Source of the DNA: an uncultured Hymenobacter sp.
GTDB lineage: Bacteria > Bacteroidota > Bacteroidia > Cytophagales > Hymenobacteraceae
Length of the DNA: 64,000 nucleotides
Assembly (NCBI GenBank): GCA_913776615.1
Contig: CAJYPK010000027.1
Location: 34,337-98,336 of the forward strand
Direction: 5' to 3'
Shown: one piece after another, positions 8,809 to 16,607 of the stretch
How positions within the stretch are numbered: position 1 is the stretch's first letter
Layout: each line of letters opens with the position of its first letter
Position numbers and translations under genes: made by a program
The notes under the pieces: generated by a model
Databases searched by the model: none
What the model saw: only the letters and a program-made list of their open reading frames with translations
Told to the model about the DNA's origin: nothing

Positions 8809-9465
8809 ATGCCGACAGTTACCACCCTAGCCGCTCCTGCTACCCAAACAGCAACAGAAATCCGCCCCCGCTATACCGCCGCGCTGCGCATCTGGCACTG
8901 GGGCAATGCCTTAGTCATCACCGGCTTGCTCAGTACAATCTGGTTTATGCGCGTTATTATCGACGTGCGCGGGCTGCGGCCCAAAATTCGGGAGCTGGCC
9001 GCCCAGGGCGGTATTACCCTCAGCCTGGAGCAGGCCAAAGCCATTTCCAAGCTCGTGAGCCATCGCATCTGGGACTACCACATCTACCTGGGCGTGGCCC
9101 TGGCCGGGTTGCTGGTTTTGCGCGTGCTGGCCGAGCTCACGGCCGCCGGTCGGCAGCGCTTCGGCCACCGGCTGCGGCAGGCCCGCGCCGAAGCCGGCGC
9201 GGCGACGCTGGTCAAGTACTCGTACCTGGCCTTCTACCTCATGCTGGTCGTGATCGTAGGCACCGGCCTGGGTATTCTCTACGCCGACAAAGTAGCCTGG
9301 CTGGCCCCGTTAGAAGAAACCTTGAAGACCATCCATACGGTGGATATGTATCTGATCATCGGCTTTTTGTTCATTCACGTGATAGGCGTGGTAGCCAATG
9401 AGCTGACCAAGCGCCGCAACGTGACGTCGGATATGATTCACGGCGGAAAAGCGGTGGAGGAATAA
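8809..9465 (+). CDS. cytochrome b561-like membrane protein
   Basis: A 218-residue protein with four predicted membrane helices: about 25-46 (NALVITGLLSTIWFMRVII), 94-113 (GVALAGLLVLRVLAEL), 141-163 (YLAFYLMLVVIVGTGLGILY) and 180-202 (MYLIIGFLFIHVIGVVANEL). Candidate haem-ligand histidines sit in RIWHWGNAL, HRIWDYHIYLGV, IHTVD and FIHVIG. This fits the bacterial cytochrome b561/DUF4405 family, which moves electrons between quinone and periplasmic partners. No partner cytochrome c or molybdoenzyme is adjacent. The gene stands alone and is followed by a large palindromic repeat. Confidence 0.8.
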   Translation: MPTVTTLAAPATQTATEIRPRYTAALRIWHWGNALVITGLLSTIWFMRVIIDVRGLRPKIRELAAQGGITLSLEQAKAISKLVSHRIWDYHIYLGVALAGLLVLRVLAELTAAGRQRFGHRLRQARAEAGAATLVKYSYLAFYLMLVVIVGTGLGILYADKVAWLAPLEETLKTIHTVDMYLIIGFLFIHVIGVVANELTKRRNVTSDMIHGGKAVEE

Positions 9466-9529
9466 GGCGCGGGGCTAGCAGCCTCGCCCGGAACCGTAGA
9501 AGCTGTTGCGAAAGTCGCCCTTGCCTGAC

Positions 9530-9624
9530 CCGTCCGTCATGCTGAGCTTGCGAAGCATCTGCTCACCTTAGAGTGGCTTGTCTAAGCGTGAGCAGATGCT
9601 TCGCAAGCTCAGCACGACGGACGG
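9530..9624. repeat. 37-bp inverted repeat between convergent genes
   Basis: Arms 9530-9566 and 9588-9624 pair over 37 bp with one mismatch; the core is GAGCTTGCGAAGCATCTGCT and the spacer is 21 bp. It lies between the cytochrome gene and the convergent histidine-kinase gene, so it may act as a two-way terminator. Its size suggests a mobile palindromic element instead. Confidence 0.8.
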
Positions 9625-9676
9625 ATTTATTTACTGTACTTAGCCAAGGCTTCCATTATCAAAGTTTCGAAAAGAG

Positions 9677-11086
9677 CTAATAGTTAGCAATTTTAAATGA
9701 GGCGTCCTTCGTCGGAAAACCCAGCGTAAAGACGGTCCCTTGCCCCAGCTCACTCGTCACGCTCCGCTCGATACCCAGCAAGTCGCAGGCCTTGGCCACG
9801 ATGGAAAGGCCCAGCCCGGTGCCCTCGATGTGCTTGTGCGCCAGCGCCTCGGAGCGATAAAGTGGGTCGAAGATGCGCGCCAGGTCGTCGGGTCGAATGC
9901 CGATACCCTGGTCGGCAATGGTGCACCGGAGCCGCGGGCCAGCCGCGGCCAGCGTCACCGTAATGGTGGAGCCGGCCGGCGAATATTTGATGGCGTTGGC
10001 TAGCACGTTGTCCAGAATTAAATCGACCAGGTAAGGGTCTGAGACGATGGGCGCGGTGCCCTCGTCCTGGACCTCTACCCGGATGTGCTTGGCGCTGAGG
10101 TCGGCGCGGCGGCGGTGCAGTACCTCGTGCACGCCGCCGGCCACGCTCAGCTCCTGGCGGCTCAGGCGCTGGCTGGGGCCGTCGAAGCGGGCCAGCAGCA
10201 ACAACTGCTCCACGAGGCGCGTGAGGCGGTCGATTTCGCCCATGCCCAGCCGGATGCTGGCCACGTATTCATCCGCGCTGCGAGGCTTACGAAGTAGTAC
10301 TTCGAAAGTGCCGCGCAGCACGGCCAGCGGCGTACGCAGCTCGTGCGAGGCATCGGCCGTAAACTGCTTTTCGCGGGCCACGGCCTGCTCCACGCGGTGC
10401 AGCAGGCCGTTGATGGCGCTGGCCAGCGTGTGCAGCTCGTCGGGCCGCGGGGGCAGGGCAATACGCTCAGCTAAATTGCTGCGCGTGATGCGGTTGGTAG
10501 TGGCCGTAATCTCGGCAATGGGCGCGATGCTGCGCCCCGCCAGCCGCCGGGCGCTGCCAAACAGCGCCAGCAGGACCACCGGATACGAGCCCAGCAGCAC
10601 CAGTCCCAGGCTGGCCAGCACGTGCTGCGCGGCCTCCGACGAAATAGCTGCCAGCAGGTAGCCCACCGCCCGCCCATCCTGCGAAAGCCGCACCTGCACC
10701 TGCCGGATAGCCGTGCCCCGCAGCTGCGCATCGAAGGGCCGCCGCCCGGCCGGCGTAGCGTCGAAGGGTAATTGCTCGCCCTTGAGATTGGGCGAGCGTT
10801 CGAGCAGCCGCCCCTGCGCGTCGGTGAGCTGAATAAATACCGGGTCAACCTGCACTTCGCGGTGTTCGCGCTCCTCCCATTCCTCGCGGTTCGTGAAGCG
10901 GGCCGTGCCGCCCGTCACGCTCACTTCCTGCAAGTGCTTGGCCACCTCGTAGCGCAAATTCGTATCGAGGTCGAGGTACACGCGGTGGCGCACCACCCCA
11001 AACACCACCAGGTAGGCCGCCGCAACCAGTGCGGCCGTAGCCAGCACGTAGTACAGGGCGATGCGGTCCTTGAAGCGCAGGTGCAT
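9677..11086 (-). CDS. HAMP-containing sensor histidine kinase
   Basis: A 469-residue inner-membrane kinase. It starts with a membrane helix (IALYYVLATAALVAAAYLVVF), has a periplasmic sensor of about 110 residues and a second helix (VLASLGLVLLGSYPVVLLALF). A HAMP linker follows, then the phosphoacceptor domain with FTADASHELRTPLAVLRGT and a HATPase domain with N-box (DNVLANAIKYSPAG), G1 (DQGIGI) and G2 (GTGLGLSI). It phosphorylates the regulator encoded immediately upstream; the two genes are separated by one base and form an operon. The kinase resembles the CusS/QseC group. The signal sensed cannot be told from sequence. The array of operator repeats upstream of the operon suggests autoregulation. 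Confidence 0.93.
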   Translation of the reverse strand: MHLRFKDRIALYYVLATAALVAAAYLVVFGVVRHRVYLDLDTNLRYEVAKHLQEVSVTGGTARFTNREEWEEREHREVQVDPVFIQLTDAQGRLLERSPNLKGEQLPFDATPAGRRPFDAQLRGTAIRQVQVRLSQDGRAVGYLLAAISSEAAQHVLASLGLVLLGSYPVVLLALFGSARRLAGRSIAPIAEITATTNRITRSNLAERIALPPRPDELHTLASAINGLLHRVEQAVAREKQFTADASHELRTPLAVLRGTFEVLLRKPRSADEYVASIRLGMGEIDRLTRLVEQLLLLARFDGPSQRLSRQELSVAGGVHEVLHRRRADLSAKHIRVEVQDEGTAPIVSDPYLVDLILDNVLANAIKYSPAGSTITVTLAAAGPRLRCTIADQGIGIRPDDLARIFDPLYRSEALAHKHIEGTGLGLSIVAKACDLLGIERSVTSELGQGTVFTLGFPTKDASFKIANY

Positions 11087-11087
11087 A

Positions 11088-11762
11088 TTAGTCGCGGGCG
11101 GCGTAGCCCACGCCGCGAATGGTTTGCAGGTAGTCGTCGTCCTTGCTCAGACCCAGCTTCTTGCGCAGCGCGTTCATGTATACGTCGATTACGCCGGTGT
11201 TGTATTCGAAGTGAATGTCCCACACGTTTTCGATGAGCTGGCGGCGGCGGCAGACTTTACCCTTGTGGCGCAGCAGGTATTCGAGCAGGGCAAATTCCTT
11301 CTGGGTCAGGCTGATTTCCTGCCCGTGCTTGCTCACCTGGTGGGTACTCACGTCGAGCACGATGGGGCCGAGGGTGAAGCGCTCAAGCGGCCGCCCCGCC
11401 GGCCGCAGCTGCACCCGAATGCGCTCCAGCAGTTCGTCGAAGTGAAATGGCTTCTTGATGTAGTCGTTGGCCCCCGCCTGCAAGCCCGCCACGGTGTCGG
11501 CGACGGTATCGCGGGCCGTCAGAAAAATCAGGGGCGTCGTGCTGCCGCTGGCCCGCAGCTGGCGGCACACTTCCAGGCCGGTAAGGCCGGGTAGCATCCA
11601 ATCGACGAGCAGCAGGGCGTAGGGCTGGGTCTGGGCCTGGGCCAAGCCCTCGGGGCCGCTGGCTACCACGTCTACTTCATAAGCCTCCTCCTCTAATCCC
11701 TGCTTTAAAAACCGGGCAATACCCGGCTCGTCTTCGATAATCAGTAAGCGCATACGCGGCAA
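11088..11762 (-). CDS. OmpR/PhoB-family response regulator
   Basis: A 224-residue regulator. The receiver domain (about 1-120) has the acidic pocket (LLIIEDEPGI), the phosphoacceptor aspartate in LLVDWMLPGLTG, the threonine of FLTARD and the lysine of IKKPF. The C-terminal winged helix (about 130-222) has the usual LTQKEFALLEYLL and TGVIDVYMNALRKKLG elements. It is first in the operon with the kinase. Upstream, four (C/T)TAAG half-sites at 11-bp spacing (11816-11853) are the likely binding site. The same pattern upstream of the PepSY-like gene at 3509 makes that gene a probable target. The Dps-like gene transcribed divergently from 11928 shares this promoter region and may also be controlled. 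Confidence 0.94.
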   Translation of the reverse strand: MPRMRLLIIEDEPGIARFLKQGLEEEAYEVDVVASGPEGLAQAQTQPYALLLVDWMLPGLTGLEVCRQLRASGSTTPLIFLTARDTVADTVAGLQAGANDYIKKPFHFDELLERIRVQLRPAGRPLERFTLGPIVLDVSTHQVSKHGQEISLTQKEFALLEYLLRHKGKVCRRRQLIENVWDIHFEYNTGVIDVYMNALRKKLGLSKDDDYLQTIRGVGYAARD

Positions 11763-11815
11763 GTAACGACGCAGAAGCGCCGCCGGCCACCCCGACCAGC
11801 CGGGGTGGTGGGCAT

Positions 11816-11853
11816 TTAAGCTGATTTTAAGAATCTACTAAGAAAGCCCTAAG
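11816..11853. promoter_or_regulatory. 11-bp-periodic (C/T)TAAG operator array (four repeats)
   Basis: TTAAG at 11816 and 11827, then CTAAG at 11838 and 11849: four half-sites exactly 11 bp apart in the divergent promoter region between the response regulator and the Dps-like gene. This is the layout expected for OmpR/PmrA-class regulators. It resembles the array at 3372-3398. Confidence 0.7.
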
Positions 11854-11927
11854 GTAAGGTCCCGTTACAGGCGCAACTAACCCCAACGGTACCGCCCGGT
11901 GCCGCCCTTCCTTTTCCCGCTCCTTTT

Positions 11928-12578
11928 ATGAAAGCCTATCTGCTGGCCGCTACCGTGGCCCTGCTCGCGGCCACTGCGCCCCAGGCCCAGGCCCAAAGCC
12001 GCCGTGCCGCCCAAACGCCGCCCCCGCCGCCCGCTGGCATGGCCGCGCCCATGAACACGCCCGCGCCGCCCCCCGCCACCAACGGCCAGCTCGACTACCG
12101 CAACCCCGCCGCCGACCCGCTCATTCCGGTCGAGGCCGATAAGCGCAAGCCCGTCACCGACGACCTGCAAGCTACCGTAGTGGAGCTGCTGGAGCTCTAC
12201 CACGAATCGAAGCAGTGCCACTGGAACCTGCGCGGCCCGCTCTATTTGCCGTTGCACGAGCAGCTGCAAGACAACGCCGATGCCTACCTTAAATACGCTG
12301 ACATCCTGGCCGAGCGCGTGCTGCAAGTAGGTAATCCCGTCGATGGCCGCACCGCCGTGGTCGCCGCCACCGCCAACTTGGGCGAGTTTCCCGGTGGCTA
12401 CCTCTCCGATAAGCAGGTGCTCATTCTCATGACCGAGCGCATCACCGCCGTGGCCCGGCGCGTGCGCCAGCGCATCGACCACCTGAGCAAAGTCGATGAG
12501 GTGACTTCCAACCAGTTGCAGGAACTAAGCTACGAGCTCGACAAGCACGTGTGGAAGTTTCGCGTGCATATGCAGTAA
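11928..12578 (+). CDS. secreted Dps/ferritin-like protein
   Basis: A 216-residue protein with a signal peptide (MKAYLLAATVALLAATAPQAQA) and a Pro/Ala linker (about 25-60), followed by a Dps-type four-helix bundle. Features include ATVVELLELYHESKQCHWNLRGPLYLPLHE, which carries the H..W..RG..F/Y..LHE-type ferroxidase signature, and ADILAERVLQVG. Dps proteins store iron with peroxide and protect against oxidative damage, normally in the cytoplasm. A signal peptide on a Dps-like protein would place it in the periplasm, which is unusual but seen in Bacteroidota paralogues. It shares its promoter region with the two-component operon. A hairpin terminator follows. Confidence 0.82.
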   Translation: MKAYLLAATVALLAATAPQAQAQSRRAAQTPPPPPAGMAAPMNTPAPPPATNGQLDYRNPAADPLIPVEADKRKPVTDDLQATVVELLELYHESKQCHWNLRGPLYLPLHEQLQDNADAYLKYADILAERVLQVGNPVDGRTAVVAATANLGEFPGGYLSDKQVLILMTERITAVARRVRQRIDHLSKVDEVTSNQLQELSYELDKHVWKFRVHMQ

Positions 12579-12584
12579 GCGCCA

Positions 12585-12661
12585 GCCCCCGGGTGGAAAC
12601 GAGCTCGTAACTACCGACGAGTTAGCGGCGTATGCCGCCCAGTTTCCGCCCGGGGGCTTTT
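12585..12661 (+). terminator. long-loop hairpin terminator after the Dps-like gene
   Basis: GCCCCCGGGTGGAAAC (12585-12600) pairs with GTTTCCGCCCGGGGGC (12642-12657) with one G-T pair, followed by TTTT. Its position argues that the next gene starts after it, at GTG 12692, rather than at the ATG at 12632 inside the hairpin. Confidence 0.65.
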
Positions 12662-12691
12662 GCGCCCGGCCGGCCATCCCTTTTTTGCGCA

Positions 12692-13477
12692 GTGGACTGG
12701 ATTTACGCCGTACCCAACTGGTTTCTATTTGTTTGCTGTTGCAGCGCCACGCTGCTTTTCTCGGTGGCGGGCATGTTACTGCTGCGGCCCTGGGTGCGTG
12801 CCCACGTCCAGGATTCGGCCGAGCACAATGACTTGGTAAGCTACTTCCTGGGCGTGTCGGGCGTGATTTACGGCATCCTGCTGGGGCTGGTGGCCGCCGG
12901 TGTGTGGAGCAATTCGCAAACCCTCTCGGGCCAGGTCGATAACGAGGCCACCATCACGGCGGCGCTCTACCAGGATATGGCGACTTACCCACCCGCTGCC
13001 CGCCAGCTATATCAGCAGGAACTGAAAACCTACGTCCGGTCGGTCATCAACCAAGACTGGCCCGAGCACCACCGGGGCATTGTGCCCCAGGAAAGCAGTA
13101 AAATCCTGCGCACTTTCAAAAACGATTTCCTGGCCTTCGATCCGCCTACGCCACGCCTGCAAATCGTGCATCAGCAGGCGATCAACCAAGTAAATGAGTT
13201 ACTGCTGGCCCATCGCCTGCGCCTGCGCGGCGACCAGGCCAACCTGCCGCCCCTGCTGTGGTGGGTACTCATCCTGGGGGCCGCCATCAACGTGGCCATC
13301 TCCTGGTTTTTCTACGCCGAAGACACCACCCACCAGCTAGCCCTCACCTGCCTGATTGCAATGCTACTAGGCGCGCTACTCTTCCTAACCGCCGCCATGG
13401 ACAACCCCTTCCGCGGCGATTTCAGCGTCGATGCCAGCGCCTTTGAGTCTGTCCTCTACGAAATGGTAAATTACTGA
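12692..13477 (+). CDS. DUF4239 (bestrophin-like) membrane protein
   Basis: About 261 residues from GTG 12692 (first residues VDWIYAVPNWFLFVCC, with an extended alternative from ATG 12632). The layout fits DUF4239: two N-terminal membrane helices (about 8-28 and 53-72, the second in YFLGVSGVIYGILLGLVAAGVW), a central soluble helical segment with NEATITAALYQDM, and two C-terminal helices (WWVLILGAAINVAISWFF and TCLIAMLLGALLFLTAAM). The final NPFRGDFSVDASAF block is characteristic of the family. The function is unknown; a bestrophin-like channel role has been proposed for the family. The gene stands alone on the plus strand and converges on mtaB. Confidence 0.82.
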   Translation: MDWIYAVPNWFLFVCCCSATLLFSVAGMLLLRPWVRAHVQDSAEHNDLVSYFLGVSGVIYGILLGLVAAGVWSNSQTLSGQVDNEATITAALYQDMATYPPAARQLYQQELKTYVRSVINQDWPEHHRGIVPQESSKILRTFKNDFLAFDPPTPRLQIVHQQAINQVNELLLAHRLRLRGDQANLPPLLWWVLILGAAINVAISWFFYAEDTTHQLALTCLIAMLLGALLFLTAAMDNPFRGDFSVDASAFESVLYEMVNY

Positions 13478-13556
13478 AAATGCAGAGAGAAAATGTGTAG
13501 ATGTAATAGTTGGTAAATGTAGTAGTATTGAAACTTAAAATTGCTAATGTGCTAAA

Positions 13557-13624
13557 AGCTATTATCCCACAAAACGGCCTGTCATTGCGAGCGCAATGAC
13601 AGGCCGTTTTGTGGGATAATAGCT
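13557..13624. repeat. 68-bp near-perfect palindrome
   Basis: Arms 13557-13589 and 13592-13624 are perfectly complementary over 33 bp with only two bases (AG) between them. The centre is CATTGCGAGCGCAATG. It lies between the convergent DUF4239 and mtaB genes. It would form a strong two-way terminator hairpin, and it also looks like a repeat-family element. Confidence 0.9.
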
Positions 13625-13634
13625 AACGTGCAAT

Positions 13635-13661
13635 CGGTTAAATCCGTTAAATCCGTTAAAT
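13635..13661. repeat. tandem 9-bp repeat (C/G)CGTTAAAT-type x3
   Basis: One CGGTTAAAT and two CCGTTAAAT units in tandem. The mtaB stop codon (13656-13658, minus strand) lies inside the last unit. It is the same unit as at 1021-1038. Confidence 0.8.
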
Positions 13662-15005
13662 CAGCGGTTCTAGGATCCCCACTTCCTCCGCTTCCATCAG
13701 CCCCAGCGCGTTCACGTGCGCCAGGCGCAGCGGCTTGATTTCCCCCACCAGCAGCGGGTCGTACTTGGCCGCCACGCGGATGTAATTAGGCGTGTAGCCC
13801 TCCACGCGGCCATCGGTAATATCATCCTCAAACAATACCTCCGTGACCAGCCCGGCGTGCTGCTCATAAAAGGCCCGCTTTTTCTTTTCCGATAGGCTGC
13901 GCAGCTGCGTGGTGCGCTCGGTGCGTACGCGCTCGGGTACTCGACCGGGCAGGGTAGGAGCCAGCGTATTAGCCCGCTCCGAATACGGAAACACGTGCAG
14001 GTAGCTGATGGGCAGCTCGTTGAGGAAGTGGTAAGTTTCCAGAAAATCCGCCTCCGTCTCGCCCGGGAAGCCCACGATAACGTCTACCCCAATGCCCGCG
14101 TGCGGCATCACTTCCTTGATGCGGGCCACGCGGTCGGCGTAGAGGGCGCGGCGGTAGCGGCGGCGCATGAGGCCCAGAATCTTATCCGACCCGCTTTGCA
14201 GCGGCAGGTGGAAGTGCGGCATGAAGCGCGACGAGGCCGCCACGGTCTGGATGATCTCGTCGGTGAGCAAATTGGGCTCGCACGAGCTGATGCGGTAGCG
14301 GCGAATGCCCTCCACATTATCCAATGCCTGCACCAGCTGAGTGAAGTTCTCGCGGCGCTCCCGCTCGGGGCCCTGCAAGCCAAAATCGCCCAGGTTGACG
14401 CCCGTGAGCACGATTTCCTGCACGCCCTGGCGGGCCAGCGTTTCCACGCGCTCGACCACCGAGGCGATGCTGCCCGAGCGGCTGGCCCCGCGGGCCAGCG
14501 GAATGGTGCAAAACGAGCACGAGTAATCGCAGCCGTCCTGCACCTTCAAGAAGGTACGGGTGCGCTCGCCCAGCGACTGCGCCGGGTGAAACTCGTGCGC
14601 CGCGCTGATGGGCGAGGCAAACACCCGGCCCGGCCCGGCCGCCGCGCCCGGGGCCGGCAACTCTAACTCAGATAAAATCTCGGCCAGCCGGAATTTCTCG
14701 GCCGCGCCCAGCACGGCCCCCACGCCGGGGATGTTGGCAATTTCCTCGGGCTTGAGTTGGGCGTAGCAGCCCACGATGGCCACGAAGGCGTTGGGATTGT
14801 GCTTGCGGGCCTGCTGCACCACGCGCCGACACTTGCGGTCGGCGTGGTCGGTGACGGAGCAGGTATTCACGACGTACACGTCGGCCCCCTGCTCAAACTC
14901 GACGCGGCGCACGCCGCGCTCCTCAAACTGCCGGCCCAGGGCCGCCGATTCGGAGAAGTTGAGCTTGCAGCCCAGGGTATAAAAAGCAACGGTTTGCGGA
15001 GTCAT
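13656..15005 (-). CDS. mtaB: tRNA t6A37 methylthiotransferase MtaB
   Basis: A 449-residue radical-SAM enzyme that adds a methylthio group to t6A at position 37 of ANN-decoding tRNAs. The N-terminal UPF0004 domain carries YTLGCKLNFSES, VVNTCSVTDHADRKCRR and IVGCYAQLKPEEI, whose cysteines bind one Fe-S cluster. The radical-SAM cluster motif is CDYSCSFCTIPLARG at about residue 160. A C-terminal TRAM-like domain follows. The TLGCKLN start distinguishes MtaB from MiaB and RimO. Length is normal for the family. A TATCTTTG -7 element lies only 8-15 bp upstream of the ATG, implying a very short leader. The 3' end runs into a tandem 9-bp repeat. Confidence 0.95.
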   Translation of the reverse strand: MTPQTVAFYTLGCKLNFSESAALGRQFEERGVRRVEFEQGADVYVVNTCSVTDHADRKCRRVVQQARKHNPNAFVAIVGCYAQLKPEEIANIPGVGAVLGAAEKFRLAEILSELELPAPGAAAGPGRVFASPISAAHEFHPAQSLGERTRTFLKVQDGCDYSCSFCTIPLARGASRSGSIASVVERVETLARQGVQEIVLTGVNLGDFGLQGPERERRENFTQLVQALDNVEGIRRYRISSCEPNLLTDEIIQTVAASSRFMPHFHLPLQSGSDKILGLMRRRYRRALYADRVARIKEVMPHAGIGVDVIVGFPGETEADFLETYHFLNELPISYLHVFPYSERANTLAPTLPGRVPERVRTERTTQLRSLSEKKKRAFYEQHAGLVTEVLFEDDITDGRVEGYTPNYIRVAAKYDPLLVGEIKPLRLAHVNALGLMEAEEVGILEPLI

Positions 15006-15012
15006 AAGCTTG

Positions 15013-15020
15013 CAAAGATA
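15013..15020 (-). promoter_or_regulatory. mtaB promoter -7 element
   Basis: On the minus strand it reads TATCTTTG, a full match to TAnnTTTG, ending 8 bp before the mtaB start. Transcription would begin almost at the start codon, giving a leaderless or nearly leaderless message. Confidence 0.6.
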
Positions 15021-15090
15021 CGGCTAGCTCGTTGGCTGGCCGATACATGCGGCGAGGCAGGTAGCCCGCCAGCGGAGCTTTACCTAACAA

Positions 15091-15118
15091 AAAAGCCGGA
15101 GCAACGGCTCCGGCTTTT
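15091..15118. terminator. bidirectional terminator hairpin
   Basis: 12-bp stem AAAAGCCGGAGC/GCTCCGGCTTTT with a 4-nt loop. With A-rich DNA on one side and T-rich on the other, it can work both ways. In genomic context it terminates the minus-strand ammonium-transporter operon. Confidence 0.8.
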
Positions 15119-15164
15119 TAAAAAATAGTACAGCACTCAGTTTAGTTTGCTTTATCACTTGGGC

Positions 15165-15200
15165 TGTAACACCAAGCTCCAGCTTGGTGAGGCGTTAGGG
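15165..15200. repeat. third copy of the dispersed palindromic repeat
   Basis: 36 bp identical to the reverse complement of 7153-7188, containing the same CACCAAGCTCCAGCTTGGTG core. It lies between the ammonium-transporter gene and its terminator, so it would be transcribed as a hairpin in the 3' untranslated region. Confidence 0.85.
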
Positions 15201-15227
15201 CGTGTCCGCTGAGCAGATCATTTCCCG

Positions 15228-16556
15228 CTAAGCACCGGCAAACAGTTGCTCCTCGTGCTGACTCACGTCGAGGCCCAGGCGCTCTTCCTCGGCCGATACG
15301 CGCAGCGGCGTGATGAGGTCGGTGAGCTTGAGCAGCGCGAACGACGCGCCGAAGGTGAAGACGGAAACAATCACCAGGGCCAGCATGTGCTTCAAAAACA
15401 GCTCGGTGCCACCGTAGGCCAGGCCGTCAACGGCCGCCGAATTCACGGCTTTGCTGGCGAAGATGCCGGTCATGATCAGGCCCACCATGCCGCCGATGCC
15501 GTGGCAGGGGAATACGTCGAGGGTATCGTCGAGGCGCGACTTGGAGCGCAGGTGCGCGAAGAAGTTGCTCGTAGCGCCGGCAATCACCCCAATGAAGATG
15601 CTCACCGGGATCGTCACGTAGCCCGAGGCGGGCGTAATGGCCACCAGCCCCACCACGGCCCCAATGCAGAAGCCCAGTGCCGACAGTTTTTTGCCCCGCG
15701 CCACGTCAAACAGAATCCAGGCCAGGCCGGCGGCCGAGGCAGCCACGTTGGTAGTGGCGAAGGCGCTCACGGCCAGCGGGCTGGCCCCCACGGCCGAGCC
15801 GGCGTTGAAGCCGAACCAGCCAAACCATAGCAGGCCCGTGCCCAGCAGCACGAAGGGAATGTTGGCCGGGGGTAATACCTGCTCGCTGCCGTGCGTAAAG
15901 CGCGGCTTGAGGTAGATGGCCGAGGCCAGCGCGGCCCAGCCGGCCGACATGTGCACCACGGTGCCGCCCGCAAAGTCGAGCACACCCAGCTTGAAGAGGA
16001 AGCCGTCGGGGTGCCAGGTCCAGTGGGCCAGCGGGGCGTACACGAGCACGCTGAAGAGCACAATAAATACGATGTACGACTTGAAGTTGATGCGCTCGGC
16101 CATTGAGCCCGTGATGAGGGCGGGGGTGATGATGGCGAATTTCATTTGGAAAAACGCGAATAGCACCAGCGGAATGGTAGTGGCCAGCGACCAGGGCTTG
16201 CCATCCAGCACCCCTTTAAAGAGGAAGAACGTGCGCGGGTCGCCCACGAAGCCGCCGATGGAATCGCCAAACGCCAGGCTGAAGCCCACCACCACCCACA
16301 GCAGGCTGATGATGCCCATCGCCACGAAGCTTTGCAGCATGGTTGAAATCACGTTCTTAGAGTTCACCATGCCGCCGTAGAAGAAGGCCAGGCCGGGCGT
16401 CATGAGCAGTACCAGGGCCGTGGCGCACAGCATCCAGGCGGTATCGCCGGTGTTGATGCCCTCGGTCACGATTTTGGTGGGCAGGGCCGGCATCAGCGTG
16501 GCCAGGAGCCCCACGGCCAGCAACAGAAATAAGGGAATGTAATTAGGTTTTTGCAT
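15228..16556 (-). CDS. amt: ammonium transporter (Amt family)
   Basis: A 442-residue inner-membrane protein with the Amt/Rh fold of about eleven to twelve helices, starting with a signal-like helix (IPLFLLLAVGLLATLMPAL). Family motifs are TAWMLCATALVLLMTPGLAFFYGGMV, the DFAGGTVVHMSAGWAALA block with the pore histidine, and DDTLDVFPCHGIGGMVG with the second conserved histidine. It conducts ammonium into the cell as the nitrogen source for glutamine synthetase III, encoded divergently 2.5 kb away. It is the last gene of a probable three-gene operon with a porin and a DUF4468 protein. No PII gene (glnK) is in the window, although one often accompanies amt. Confidence 0.96.
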   Translation of the reverse strand: MQKPNYIPLFLLLAVGLLATLMPALPTKIVTEGINTGDTAWMLCATALVLLMTPGLAFFYGGMVNSKNVISTMLQSFVAMGIISLLWVVVGFSLAFGDSIGGFVGDPRTFFLFKGVLDGKPWSLATTIPLVLFAFFQMKFAIITPALITGSMAERINFKSYIVFIVLFSVLVYAPLAHWTWHPDGFLFKLGVLDFAGGTVVHMSAGWAALASAIYLKPRFTHGSEQVLPPANIPFVLLGTGLLWFGWFGFNAGSAVGASPLAVSAFATTNVAASAAGLAWILFDVARGKKLSALGFCIGAVVGLVAITPASGYVTIPVSIFIGVIAGATSNFFAHLRSKSRLDDTLDVFPCHGIGGMVGLIMTGIFASKAVNSAAVDGLAYGGTELFLKHMLALVIVSVFTFGASFALLKLTDLITPLRVSAEEERLGLDVSQHEEQLFAGA

Positions 16557-16607
16557 AAAGAGTAGGGGGTAAAAAGGTGAAAGAGAGTAAAAAACAAGAA
16601 TAAAGGC

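Noticed and set aside
12632..12691. Upstream ATG start for the DUF4239 protein
   Set aside because: This segment lies within the terminator hairpin of the Dps-like gene and encodes a Pro/Arg-rich stretch unlike the family N-terminus.
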